From Epiperipatus broadwayi (taxonomy: Eukaryota > Onychophora > Udeonychophora > Euonychophora > Peripatidae), in assembly GCA_028023455.1 (NCBI GenBank), contig JAQFVV010000050.1, positions 1,375,411 through 1,439,410 of the forward strand: DNA of 64,000 nt, given 5' to 3'. Made by a program: the position numbers and the translations under genes. This document shows positions 13,034 through 25,560 of this stretch, in pieces (the stretch's first letter is position 1; each line of letters opens with the position of its first letter). The notes beneath the pieces were generated by a model that searched no databases, had not been told where the DNA came from, and saw only the letters and a list, made by a program, of their open reading frames with translations.

Positions 13034-16000
13034 AAAATTTTATTTAAAAAACAACAACAAGTATTTACCTTATAATGATGACCATTTTTATTCTAATCAA
13101 AATAATGAACAACACTGAGACAGACTGGACTTTTTGATATTCAGAATAGAAATAAATGTATCTATTACTTTAGGCCAGCATTTTTGCATGACATCACAGA
13201 ATACTTTCAAGTGTTAAATTAGCAGTGGAAGCAAAATTTTCAGTAACAAGTGTATCCCAATCTGAGGTAAAAAATAATTTCTTTTTCTTTTTAGAAGTTT
13301 GCAAATGTGTTTAATTCAGTGTTTATTTACAGGTTTGTTTCTGAGGTAGAGTTTCAATCATAGCATGTCTGTTGTGTTTGGTTAGACTTACAGGTTCATT
13401 TCCAAACCAACAGACACAAAAAATAACTACTCAGCAATTAATATGTACAATTTATTAGTGCTAAAAATATACATGTTAGTTAAACAAATGAATAAATGCA
13501 GTTGATACAATTAAATGCTGAGATAGTCGAGCCGAGTATGGAACTCACTTCTAGCTAAATGATTAGCCTGCATTGTGAATTCTGGTAAGACTCTTCCAGC
13601 TATATATTTAGCTTGCCTTGAGTTGGCTTTAATTCGGCTGTAGCAGTTTTCAGTCCATAGGTGGACTTGCCTCACTGTGTGGACATTTGCTGATGACAGA
13701 AGGTTTAATGTACAGCACATTCGGTTGTTCAGGTTAACAGAAGTAATTGCTCTCTGCCTTGCCTCCAAAAGGCTGACTATTTAATGGCAGATCCACTACC
13801 TTACTGTAAACATGCAGATTTGGTGCACAAATCCCAATGAAGAATTTAATCCCTTTGGATAGCAACTGGGTGTTAGCCAATCAGGTAAGGAATCTGGAAT
13901 AGTCCACTTCTAAAGGCAAAGTCAGATATGACATTGTCTAATACTTGTTTATAAGTTTGTCAAGTTTATGTATAAATTTTCTTTTTATATGATTGTTCCG
14001 TTTTGTACAATATTAAAACAATGGCTAAAAATTTTCTGAACCAGACCCTCCACAAATCTTAGTTACAATCCAACACTGGAATGAAGGTTGTTCACAAAAT
14101 GCATGAGTAATGTAGCATTGAAATGAAAGTGCAAAGATAAAAATCAAAAATTTTGAAAAACTTTAAAAGAAAGTCAATTATTAACACTTCTAGGTCTATC
14201 AGTTATAGTAAACATACTGTTTTCTTTTATAAATTTAACGAAACTTAAAAATGGATTAAAGTTATTAAATTTTTAACTTAATTTACTAATAATAAAGGTT
14301 AAAACCTTTCTCTAAAAGTATATAATTATAAATTACTAACGTTAATAATTAAAATTAGTTATTATGTTTTCTCATTCATTTGCCTTATTGTTTTACTGGA
14401 GTCAATGTAGGACCAAGTCGTCATGCATATCTGATATCAGAGATCATCGCTTTGCACTAATTAGGGTAATTGGAATTATGGGTTTGTATAAACCTATGTC
14501 ACTTCTTTAATTAAATTATAATTCAGTAGATATTTAATTAACAAGTTCAAATTTAACCTTTACCTTTAATAAAATGTCCGATAATGAAATTGTAAATGTA
14601 AGTTAAAAAACAAAACAATACATTTGTTTGAAAAAAAAAAGAGACCAACAAGTCAAAAAAAACAACAAAGAATTAATAATTATTTAAGTATATATGTAAT
14701 TGCCTGAACCTCTTGTAACCTCCAACTTATACACATAGTTCTAACTTTTCCCAGTGATGAAAGTTTATTCATCAAAAAAAAAAAAACCCAGATACAAATA
14801 CAGTTAGAAAAAGGTTTACAAGGGAGTGATTATATGGTAAATTGAAATTTCAGGAGCAATATGATAAGAGGAGAAGGATACTGTGAAAAGGGAATAGGAA
14901 GTGGAAAGGGTGTGTAATCCAGGTCAGTCTAATATGCATGTCTTCAATGAGCAAGCACTGCATGGGTCACACACATTTAAATGATTGAGTCCTATGATAG
15001 AGGCTGAGAGGATGAGAATTGGAGGATTTCCAAAGTGTCTGTGAGGAGTGTAGTTGGGGCTAGTTTGAAATCTCTGGTTTTAAGAGAGTCAATTAGGTCC
15101 AATAACTTTTGCTTCACCGAGTGTACTTTCTGGTCAAAATAATGTCACATTGGAGCAACAAGAGTGCATAGGTGAGGAAAACGGGTAGTCTAATGGTTAC
15201 AAAGACCCCTGTTTCTATGGATTCATGCAGGTTGAAGTTGATGTTCAAAAGGTGGTCCCTTGAGGCAAAATTCCTTGATTTCCTTCTTAAAATCAACCTT
15301 CACTCCCCACAAATCAATTTTTGGTCAACCATAAAGGTTTCACCAAGATCTCTCCCCTATTCCAGCTCTGTAAAACTGACAATAAAACCCTCTAGCACTT
15401 CCTACTTAAATGTCCCTTTCTGCTTCGAGTAAGACATGTCATCAACTCCTTCCAAATTTCCTCACACATAGTTCTATCTTCTGTGCAATAATTTGTTCAA
15501 CAGTTTTTTAATTTATATTTTTAAGATTTGGATATTACATGTGGACAAAAAAAAATGTAAACAACTATAATCAATATTTTTGTCAAAGAATAAATAAAGT
15601 ACCTTTGACAGATAAAACATTATTTAAATAAGTTTAGTAAATTATTGTGAATCACAGGATAAGCAATTTATAATAGGTTATTCCATTTAGTAAATAGTTG
15701 GTTACATTTTAATCGTTGTATCTTTAAGGGTTAGGTTTGAATTTATTGGACAATAGATATTAATATGAATAATGATATGCAAAATAATTAAAATAAAATA
15801 ATTCTGAATTCATAACACTAAATAAGCAAATAGTCAATGATATAAACAATTACTTAAGACATTTTACTCTCTACAGCACACCTTCAGTTAGAGAGGCAAA
15901 ACATCCACTTACACCCTGAGTTCACAATCCATATTAAATAAAAATTATTTTAATAGGCTTATAATTTTTCTCTCAGCATACCCATAGATTTAAAAGATAA

Positions 16001-16565
16001 TTACTCATCAGTGGTTGGTAATAAATATCTAGCTATTCTTAGCTAAGAGATAAAATTACAATTGAAATCTGCTCAAACTTCATCATTCGGTAAGGCTGGG
16101 ACCCTTTTTGTTCCTCTATAGAGGTCTGTTGGAAAAACCTTTTCCTTGTACGAAAAATATGTTTTCTATATCACAATATTTCATTAATAAATGTGTTTAA
16201 TATACTTATTTAAAACTAAAGCATTTTTAATACAGTTTATTCAATTCTAACAATATTACAGCTACAAATTTAAAGATGAATAAACTTTTTATTCATTAAC
16301 TTCTTAATGTAATCTTAATTTCTTAATTCATAGTTAAATTAGACACAAAATCATTACGTGGACATGCATTGTTTCTTCCTTTTCTTTTTTTTACTTTAAA
16401 AAGGTCTATTTAAAAAACGAGGAGTGATTAAAAATCATCAAGCCTATGATCCCTAGAAAGGGGGAATACTTTCTAATTGCTAAATTAAATATTAAAATGT
16501 TGAGGTAATCTTTTAAATAGTATTATTTATAGAAATATTAATTTAATTAGAAGGAACATGCACTC
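13034..16565. other. Gene-free stretch with two compositionally less AT-rich patches
   Basis: The patch at about 13500-13830 holds an 85-codon minus-strand frame (13511-13768) with balanced amino-acid use but no recognisable domain. The patch at about 14900-15450 is also less AT-rich, with short frames of no recognised family. Either could be a decayed repeat copy or a fossil coding sequence. The remainder is AT-rich with A and T runs. Confidence 0.4.
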
Positions 16566-16571
16566 TGACTT

Positions 16572-17090
16572 GAAAGCTTTCCACAGTGATCCACTTCATC
16601 TTATACAACTGACACACATGACCACATACATGTAATACCAATATTTGATCTCCAATATAGATATTTTATGTTGAACCAACACTCATCATTTGGTTTAGAT
16701 CACCATCTCCAACAGATATATACAATCACTGACATATCATTCAAAATCCAAGGATGGCACACTCAAAACCTTTGATGATGCCAATATTATTGTCATACCC
16801 ATAATAATAATAGTTATAATATTGGCATCATCAAAGGTTGTGAGTAATCTATCTTTCAATTTTCAATCATATGGATGGCTAAAGAGTTGGAATATGGAGA
16901 AGTTTGAAGCTTGTCCATTAAAGTTTGAAGATTTGCTATCTTAATATAAACAGCACTGATTGTATATATACATACATATATATATATATATATGGTGATC
17001 TGGACCAACAGATGGGTGCTGGTTCAGCATGAAATCTGTATGTTGGAGATCATATGTCTTTTCATTCTGAGTTCAAGTCCCTTATAATTA
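16572..17090. repeat. Repeat family C, palindromic copy
   Basis: The left half (about 16572-16766) is the reverse complement of the family core seen at 34-35.2 kb; the right half (about 16840-17090) is the same core in forward orientation. The halves meet at a perfect 24-bp inverted repeat, 16767-16790 against 16816-16839 (AACCTTTGATGATGCCAATA and onward), separated by a 25-nt spacer. Shared core blocks include GATGGCT, GAAGATTTGCTATCTTAATA and GATCTGGACCAACAGATG. The right end carries GAGTTCAAGTCCC, a B-box-like motif, suggesting a tRNA-related component. A TA run at about 16977-16993 interrupts the right half. Confidence 0.75.
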
Positions 17091-17722
17091 CATTAAATTT
17101 AATGTAAACAATGTACATAAATTTAAATATTAGAACTATTAATTATAGATTTTATATTATTATAACTTCTGTTATGTGAAAAAAAATTGATTTTGTAGAT
17201 TTAATATTGTTTATTAATATGATTCATATTCAAATTAAATCAGAAAATATAATTATAATTCAGTTACTTATTTTGGTGCCTCCCAACAGTCTTTTATTTG
17301 AGTTAGGCATTGGAAATCAATGCCCCTATCTATAATTAATAGAGATAATAAAAGTTTCAAGTGTTAATATGGGCTGTAAATAAATAATAAACATTATTCT
17401 TTCAGTATTGGATCCTCAGAGGTTAAATTTCAATATAATGTAAAAGATGAAGATTATGATGAGATTTGATAATTGTTCACACAAGGTTAGATAGATTTTC
17501 CATAAAAACAATATTTTCTGCTACTTTTCCATGATCTTTTTTATTCTCTCTCACAAGTTCATTATGAGTTTAGTCTGTCATAATGCTAAAGATGAAGGTG
17601 CATAAATTATAACCTAGTCTCTGGTACTTAAATATCATATCAATGCCCAAGAGTTTCTAGATCCAGCCACATAAATGTCTCAACTGAAATAACATCTCTA
17701 TGCAGTAATGAAGAAGATGAAA
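17091..17722. other. Gene-free AT-rich stretch
   Basis: Nothing recognisable before the minisatellite. Confidence 0.5.
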
Positions 17723-18046
17723 TTATCAAAGATGAAGGTTACATTACCAAAGATGAAGATGAGATTACCAAAGATGAAGATGAAATTACCAAAAATGAAG
17801 GATAAATTACCAAAGATGAAGATGAAATTACCAAAGTTGAAGATGAAATTACCAAAGATGAAGGTTACATTACCAAAGATGAAGATGAGATTACCAAAGA
17901 TGAAGATGAAATTACCAAAAATGAAGGATAAATTACCAAAGATGAAGATGAAATTACCAAAGATGAAGATGAAATTATCAAAGATGAAGATGAAATTACC
18001 AAAAATGAAGATGAAATTACCAAAGATAAAGATGAAGTTACCAAAA
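17723..18046. repeat. Minisatellite, 21-bp unit (about 15.4 copies) with 126-bp higher-order repeat
   Basis: The basic unit is 21 bp, of the type TTACCAAAGATGAAGATGAA plus one base. Read on the plus strand it encodes the heptad LPKMKMK. Variant units occur in the fixed order VT, MR, MK, DK, MK, then one more unit, and this six-unit block repeats once: GATGAAGGTTACATTACC starts at 17731 and 17857, a spacing of exactly 126 bp. Because 21 is a multiple of three and the unit lacks stops, long frames are open on both strands. There is no start context, flanking domain or splice signal to support a real Lys/Met-rich protein, so I call it a non-coding tandem repeat. Confidence 0.92.
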
Positions 18047-18344
18047 CCACATTTCCATGATTTAATTATATGCATATCAACTCTGCCACCATTTTGTATT
18101 ATTAATGAATATAAATATGAATTGTTCTCATTTAATGGGGAGTGGTTTATCAGACTGCAATCACTTGGTTATATTCTTTCAAAAGGCAGTGCAAAGTTTA
18201 TGTGGCAAAGAATTGAAAATTAAGACTTTAGAGATTCTTCCTTTGCAATTATACAAGAGAGTGCCCAAAAATAATCAAAATTTTATAATAAAAATTGTGT
18301 ATTCAATTAAAAAAATGGTTTATTTTTAGGTGTTATAAATTCAA
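18047..18344. other. Gene-free stretch
   Basis: Holds only the tail of the frame that runs out of the minisatellite, plus AT-rich sequence. Confidence 0.45.
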
Positions 18345-18900
18345 TCTCTTTTAAAGTATTGTCCATTTAATGCAGTGCATTAGAATAAATTGTGTTTGTC
18401 ACTTCCTGAAGTAGTCTGGAAACTTTTCCAAAGACATGCCTTCTAAGTCTTTTGTTGCATTTTCTTTACCACTTCTAAGTCCACAAAAAGGACATATTTT
18501 ATTTGAGAGAATAAAAAAAACTTGCATGGAGCAAGAGCAAACAAATATGGTTGCAGGATAAGCTGGATCATGATAAATTTAATTAGAAATTCTTTCACTC
18601 TCAAGACTTTACATACTAACAAATTGTCAGGTACAGATCACACCTCACTTTACCATAAATTAAGGTTTCAAAACTTGTAGGTTTTAAACATCTAATAATT
18701 ACTAATGAATTCTGGGTGAATAAAATTGGATTTGACTTATCTTGCTTTTGGGGATGTAATGAATTTCACACTTTCGTTAAAACACTTGTAGGCTTGTATT
18801 TTTCTCAGAACAATTTGCCTATAAGCTGTTTCAAGCATTACACCTGTTTTGCTTGCTGTATTCTCTAAAAGAAAACAGAATTTAACATTGCCCCAACCTT
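18345..18900 (-). pseudogene. Mariner-type transposase remnant, internally deleted
   Basis: On the minus strand, about 18760-18890 reads as the N-terminal helix-turn-helix region of a mariner transposase (blocks NVKFCFLLENTASKTGVMLE, AYRQIVLRKIQAYKCFNESVKF; compare the family pattern of KFCFKLGKTA followed by an EAYGD-like and VFEW/F-rich stretch). About 18346-18605 reads as the C-terminal end: VREF-like VLRVKEFLIKF, then PYLFALAPCKFFLFSQIKY (family PPYSPDLAP-DFFLFP-LK), and a final NGQYFKR (family GDYFEG). The intervening ~200 residues, including the first two catalytic Asp positions, are missing or decayed. In-frame stops also interrupt the C-terminal part. A mariner is normally ~340 residues, so this is a dead, MITE-like relic. 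I could not identify the terminal inverted repeats. Confidence 0.72.
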
Positions 18901-19740
18901 TCAGTCATTACAAAAATTCACTTTACAAAAAAATGTGCTACATGGCAAGACAATTTCACATAATGACATTATATTGATGCAGAAAGGTTCTGGCAAGAGG
19001 TATCTAGAAGCATGTACTACAACAGTCACACTACCAGAGAACAATTCTGGTTATTTTTGGGTACCTCCTCATCAAGTGCAAAGATATATAGGTGACATAT
19101 CAATAAGCATTCTCATAAAAGCTGTTTGGGATACAGCAGTAACATATATGCTTTTAAATGACACAATTAAATTTAGTTTTATATCAATGATAATGACAAT
19201 AGTAGTAAGATAGTACTAATATTGCTACTAACTCAGTGAATCACATATACTGATGATCATAAATGCTTGTTTTAGACAGAAAAATGATTGCAAAACATGC
19301 AGAGGATTCATACTCAACACAAAGATTATTGAAGAGAAAAGTGATCACAAATATAAAATAAAAGAGGCATAATTTATTAAACAAAATGCATATCATTTAA
19401 ATCCAACAAAAATAATATCCTCAGCAAACTGATAATCAATGTGACATAAAAGTATTGAAAGTAATACTCTGTACAAAAAATATTACTAAATTTTATATTT
19501 AAATTCTATATGAATATTTTTTCACATTAACATTTAGAATGGCATAGTATGGAAATGTAATAATGAATATTATTAATAAAACAATATTAAAGATAAAAAC
19601 TATGATAACTTTATCATTAAAATATGGTATGTTAAAAACAATAATGATAGCATATCATACAAGAAGAAATTATTAAAAACATTAAATATAACTTATTGCA
19701 ATTTAAACACTTAACATCACATGATCACAACCTTCCAGCA
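18901..19740. other. Gene-free stretch
   Basis: The plus-strand 92-codon frame at 18935-19213 has no recognisable motif and may lie in the 5' flank of the mariner relic. The rest is AT-rich. Confidence 0.45.
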
Positions 19741-19806
19741 CTCATTGATTATTCTGGATTTCACTGAGTGGCACTGCTGTATGGAGTTTTGTCTCCATGT
19801 TATTGC
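19741..19806 (+). mobile_element. Foldback family E, solitary arm-end fragment
   Basis: TGAGTGGCACTGCTGTATGG followed by AGTTTTGTCTCCATGTTATT matches the right arm end of the foldback elements at 46.3 kb and 52.4 kb, including the preceding CATTGATTATTCTGG block. Only one arm is present. Confidence 0.7.
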
Positions 19807-22379
19807 AATTTTATGCTAAATACATTGACAAGTTAAATGATGCATCAAAATAAAATCTTTACCAAGGCTGCTCATTAGTATAAATGCATGATGGTTGTAT
19901 TTGATATTTACTTTAATGTCAATGTTTTTTCTACATTTTCAAAGCAGTATTAATATTGCCTTTAATGTTTCGAAGATGAAAGCAGAATATGAAAGATTTC
20001 CTAGAAGTTGATGAGTGAAAAGAAGATTATAAGTTTTAGATTTACTGGAAGATTTATGTCAGCATCTTTTATCCTTACAATTTCCAGATATATCAATAAA
20101 AGTCTAACTAGTAATAAATCAGTAGATGACTTTCTTACCTTACTAAGCATGCTTCTATGAGCATTTCCGTTTAACTTATATAATTTTATACTATTCAAAA
20201 ATAGTTTTAAAGAAAAAAATCTTGATTTTGAACCCAAACCCATTTGCTTACATTGGTAAATCAAGATGATAGTAGATCAGAATTCTACTGATGATTTTTT
20301 TCCAACTAGATCTTTAGGCTAGGGGGGTTTATACCAACAAAACAACACATATGGTTCTCATATCACTAAACATACTTTAAAATCTGGTTTTTTTAAATAT
20401 CAAACTATTAGCTTGAATAATATAAAAAGATCAATGGTGGTAACCAGATGCCAAAGCACATTAGCTCAAGATTTGATTTCTATGTCTTGACTGTATTGTC
20501 ATTATAGCAAACACAGTTGGAATTTATTAAAAATTCAAGCTTATAGCAGATGGTTCTAGAATTGTATAGAGAGAAATGATATTTAACATGTTAAAAAGTG
20601 GTCATGATGTGTTTTATTGGTTTGACTTTTCTCATCAACAGGTTGAAGAGTTTTATGATTGGTATAAAACTAATGGATATAGTTATCTGATTTTATTGAA
20701 GAACCTTATAGTAAGTATAAAGCTAATGTATATAATCTGAGTTATATAATAATTAATTATCAAACCAAATTCTTCACATATTGCATTCATATTGTTAAGA
20801 TCATTCAGTAGACATCCTTGAAGTTGAGGATGAAATAATCATTAGAGTACTTTATAATTGTCAACCATTGCTTTTAATAATTAAAGATAATATTTACCAC
20901 AATAAAGTTTATCCATTATCCATACATATCTATTTCATAAAATTACTTATAAATTGTTTCAAAAACCAATAATAATGATAAAAATAGATACAAATGTTAA
21001 TATTGGTACACATCACTGCTAAACTTAAGTATTTATTTCAAATGGATTAGATTGATTATTCATGACTGTTTATAATAGTTCTCTAATACCGTTATATAAT
21101 ATTTAGCAGATTTCTAACTATAAGATCTTTCCCTTGACTCATTGTAAATTGAAAGATGTCATGACTATTAATGTGTAATAAGACATGTGGACTTAATCAG
21201 TGAAGTATTGAATAGCTTCACACTCTAAGATCTATCCATTTCAGCTTCACCTAATTATATAGAAAGTAGGTTGAAGTAAGGAAGGGTTCCTCTCTTTTCT
21301 TCCAAAATGTAAGCTTGTGGTTAAGAACTATAGAGATCCCTACAATCACATTTTTATGTGCACATTCTTGAGGTTACAGCCTTAGTAAATATTACTCATG
21401 TTTCAAGTAGTAAATATTATAAACTTTCAATTGGCTGAATCAGATATTTTAAATAAGTAAATAAAAATAACAATTAATCACTATTGTAATTAGTAACAAC
21501 ATATAAACATTACTTTGTGTTCACAATACAATACAATAGTTTTTATTAAATTCTCTAATCCAGCTGACAGGTTTGACTATATGATAGACATCATCAGAAA
21601 TTTTTTACAGACCAATTACAAATATTAAAAATAGTTAATATTAAATCTCTTTCAGATGACATTTTTTTGCAGTCATTTCAAAATTCTCAAGCACCATACT
21701 GGGTCTTCAATAATCACCTATTTCAAGGAATGTAATTTTGCTGTAGTGAATTACAATGATACTGCATACAAATTACTGCAGCGTATATATCCTCTTTATT
21801 ATTTATAAGTCAAAATGCTAGAAAAAAATTTTTAAACTGTTGAGATCACATTAAAGCCCACAACCCTTCACTTTGTACAATTGCAAAAAAAAAAACAATT
21901 TCTATCCAAATTCAAATTAGTCAATTCTGTAGACACATTATTAATTAAAGCCAAATATAGATCTTAAGCAAAAAATTTTTTTCATCTGTCCAAATATCAT
22001 TACTATCAAATGAAACAGTTCCATCCACAAATTTGGTTGGACTGCAGTATTATAATGTATGTTTCTATGTTATGATTAAATTTTAAAGTGACACCTTTTT
22101 TTAAATTTCTTAATGTATCAGTAATTTATCATGTCAATCTTTTAAGTGATCAGTGTGTATGAAACTTTACATTCATTTTATTGTTTTGTCCATGGACTAG
22201 TATATTTCTTTTTAACTTTGACAAATATGGACAATTTGTATCAAACAGTTGTTTAGATTTAGCATGAGTTACTTATTTTTTAAAGTAATTTATATCACAT
22301 TTTCTAACTATGTATTTATAATAGATCATATTTCTTACTACCATTATTATGTTATCTTTAAATTTCTTTTATTTTACAG
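19807..22379. other. Gene-free AT-rich stretch
   Basis: No coding homology, RNA gene or clear repeat was recognised. The minus-strand frame at 20001-20264 has no motif. Confidence 0.5.
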
Positions 22380-22616
22380 GAGATAGTTGTGGACTAGTGA
22401 AATATTCAAGGTACTCAAAGTCCTTCTAATATCATTAAAATTTGTTGAAATTCAGAAATCTAACTGCACAAAAATTACTGAAATTTAGTTGTAATTTTGG
22501 TAAGTAGATTATATCTCTTGTATTGCAAATAATCGAATTTGCCTAATAGTAAAAATAAATATAAGTAACCTCAATGGCAGCTGTTAGTGGATCTAATATG
22601 CAAACTAAAATTAAAG
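22380..22616 (+). other. Candidate 5' exon (untranslated leader plus start codon), unverified
   Basis: A pyrimidine-rich acceptor (TTTCTTTTATTTTACAG) ends at 22379. No ATG occurs in the next 194 nt until the ATG at 22574, which opens MAAVSGSNMQTKIK and then meets a donor-like AAAG/GTAT at 22616/22617. A second, stronger donor (TTTTG/GTAAGT) lies at 22499/22500, so an alternative 120-bp leader exon 22380-22499 is possible. Position -3 of the ATG is T, a weak start context, though +4 is G. I do not recognise the peptide, and no following exon was found. AT-rich DNA produces such signals by chance, hence the low confidence. Confidence 0.22.
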
Positions 22617-24107
22617 GTATTTCTTATGTAAAATTACGTTTAATTAATAAATAATGTGTGTGTGGAAATTTCAATTGTTTTGTATGTCATTTGAGATGTC
22701 AATCATGTGATTATGGCAATTTTTATCTTTTTTTCATATATATATATTTAGAAGTAAATTTATAATACTTAACACATTTTGAAGTTTTATTCTAATAAAA
22801 TAATATGTTTGCATTGCATTAAATGCATAGAAGAATGCATTAGTATTGTTTGTTATAACATATAAAAAGGTGATCACATAATCCACATGATACCAAATAA
22901 AAAATAATGGTGATTACTGTAGTTACAAATGTGAAGATGCTTTGCTTTTACATATCAGTCATAAAATCAGTTTTTCACTCATTTTTTAACTTTCAAGACA
23001 AATAGACAGATAAACTGGAATAGTGAAGACAGCAATAACAAATCTGTTCAACATATTGAATTCCTGAAACATTTTAAAACACATTAGACTGATGTTGATC
23101 AATTATTTTATTTTTTTCAATCTTCTTAAAACATAAATGCTCAAAAAAATAGACAAAGCATATATAAATGCATTAGTGATATGACATTAGAAAATACTTC
23201 TAATTTATTATACAGCCAGTGGTGGTAATGACAAATTTAGAAATTCAGAATTCTTACTCAAAAAACAATGATATACATTAGGCACATAGTGTGGATATCT
23301 AGCACAGTTGAGAAAAAATCTTGTCATTGGAAAAAAATAGAAATGGGTTTCCAATGTAATGGGCAGATTAGACATGGGAATTGCTTAAGTCAAGTATCAT
23401 GGGATCTTAATATGGCATCAAAATCATGTAATATGAGGGAAATCAATAAAGTGATTCATATAACATCATTACATCTTTCCAAAGGTGTATATAGAAATAT
23501 TTTGAAATCTAAAATCTTTGGCTCCAAGTGAAATGTCATCTGTACTCCTAAGTTGTTAATATTTTTTTCCAACGCCTTAATCCATTGTAATTCTCATCCA
23601 TGGGCATTTTCAATACTTAATAAATACACAATTTGGTACATAATGTGATAATACACCATAATGTCAATCTTTGTTGTAAAGACTTATGGTAAAAAAATAG
23701 CTACTATTATTCTGATCCATAAAACATAATCTATCAATTATAATGCTTAGTGAGCAATTCCTTTTTTTGGTGCATGGATGGTAGGAAAAGCTTGTGTCTC
23801 ACAGTAGCTTATCAAAGGTGTTTTATCCTTTTTATTAACATTAATTCAATCAGGATCAATGTAACCAATAAACTTCAGGTTTCTAATTGTTAATGAGATT
23901 ACAATTAAATATTGGCATACTTCAACCAACATGACCAATGGCCATTTTCAGGTCAGTATAGCCATTCCAATTAACAGAAAGAAACAAAGATTATAATAAT
24001 ACATGGTACTAATTACTTAGCTGTGCTTGGTTGCTTGATGGCGTTGTTGCTAGTCAAAAACAAAACAATGCAACAATACCAGGATGTGACTTAAAAATAT
24101 GATGACC
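22617..24107. other. Gene-free AT-rich stretch
   Basis: The 87-codon frame at 23268-23531 has no recognised domain. Nothing else was recognised. Confidence 0.45.
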
Positions 24108-24250
24108 CTTGTTTTGGCTATATGATTTTGCAACTTTATTTTTGGCTATATGGCTATTCTTTTAACTTAATTGTGACTTTCTGGGGCCTATATGGTGATT
24201 TTTTCCTATATGGTCATTTTTTTATTTGGCTATACTGCGATTTTTTTTGT
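24108..24250. repeat. Degenerate tandem repeat based on GGCTATATGG
   Basis: About five loosely spaced repeats of GGCTATATGG (or CCTATATGG) followed by ATTTTT-type runs, with irregular spacing of roughly 25-35 bp. No gene context. Confidence 0.6.
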
Positions 24251-24427
24251 CTTTATTTATATTACACAATTTCTATTTAGCAATTTTTAAGAACAACTTT
24301 TACTATTAATGAGTACCTAATTGGTACTAATTATTTTATCCTATGTTTTTAATTTTTTTATTTTTAGGGTTTTTAAAAATTCCTTACTACTAACAAATTA
24401 CTATAATAATACACAAACACATCTTTA

Positions 24428-24640
24428 CCAATGATATAGTAAAACTTTTATTTTTAAAACCAATTTCTATTAAAACCGAAAATAACTTTTGGCTCAGTGA
24501 TGACAAAGTATTTCTCAACTCACCCCCTCCATCCTCTCCCATGCTGATATAGTAAAACTTTTTTAAAAAAAAAAACAATTTCGATTACCTTTTTTAGAAA
24601 ATAAAAACAAACCGAAAAAAAATTTTGACTTTTCAACTTT
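24428..24640. repeat. Diverged direct duplication, spacing about 113 bp
   Basis: GATATAGTAAAACTTTT occurs at 24433 and 24546. Each is followed by a similar A-rich block, an ACAATTTC or CCAATTTC block and a later AACCGAAAA block. The two copies differ mainly by A-run length. Confidence 0.6.
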
Positions 24641-25418
24641 CGTTTTCTTTTTTCTTTATAATGATTTATAGAATCACAATGTGTGCAATCAAATACCTTT
24701 ATTTTCAGGAGCCTCACTGACATCGGCAACTGGCACAATTTCAAAATCTGCTTGCCACAATCAGTTCTATTTTATTGACAATGTATATTTTCTCAAGAGA
24801 ATGTCTTTTTGAGTGAACTCAGCTGAATCGTGTTTGGCCCTACCCTTTGAAAATGCTTTGCACACTCCCACTTGTGTAGGGAAAAGTGAGGACAGTGTGA
24901 CAATTCTTACTCAGTCAGACTGCATGACTTAAGTAGAAATGAAATTACTCTGCTATGGAGATTTCAAAAGTTGTGGCCACTTCAAATCCAGACACCATCA
25001 GACGATACAATAGCCAACTGTGAATTGTGTGAATTCGCATAAAGTGTCACAAAGCACAGAACAGGCTGTAATATTTCTGTGCAATGCCTTCAAGCTGTTT
25101 GCAATGGTTAAGATAAACAGAATTGTTTTCTTAGCTTCAAGTCTAGGCCACATAAACAGCATTTGTAGATGTTCTTGGCTAGACAGAATGCCATCAAGTA
25201 GCCAAGCTCAGCTAAGTAATGGTACCTAATACACTAAATGTGAATAGCATCCTGAAGGTCTGTGATGATTGTATATTAGATGTGATAATATGCTGGACAA
25301 TTTCCATCATGTTGCATGCATGTATATACAATTTTGAACTTTATTCAAATTTTTCAAATACAGACAACTTGTTAGTAATAACACACAAATAGACAACACA
25401 TGTTAATAATTATATAAT
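24641..25418. other. Gene-free stretch with a less AT-rich patch
   Basis: About 24790-25230 is less AT-rich and holds a 69-codon plus-strand frame (25020-25229) with no recognised motif. It may be a decayed repeat. Confidence 0.4.
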
Positions 25419-25560
25419 ATCTCAGTTGTTTAGCGTGTTTGTCTTAAATTCCATATTGAAGATTCTAAAGGTGTGAGTTGAACTCCTATGCTAATACTGT
25501 CACTGGTCAGACCAGAAATACCTGAAGAAGAGTGAAGAATAATATTACTGGAAAAGGTTG
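25419..25560 (+). mobile_element. tRNA-derived SINE, family B
   Basis: Carries TTTAGCGTGTTTGTCTTAAA, the family CTTAAA loop, a GAGTTGAACTCC B-box-like block, and the shared GCTAATACTGTCACTGGTCA and CTGAAGAAGAGTGAAGAATA tail. It is the only family B copy seen away from the 10.9-11.1 kb cluster. Confidence 0.7.

Noticed and set aside
17698-18223. 125-codon and 171-codon frames on opposite strands with heptad repeats
   Set aside because: Both follow from a 21-bp minisatellite whose unit is a multiple of three; no flanking domain, splice signal or start context supports a gene.
18935-19213. 92-codon frame next to the mariner relic as a second transposon gene
   Set aside because: It lies on the opposite strand from the transposase remnant and shows no motif; mariners encode one protein.
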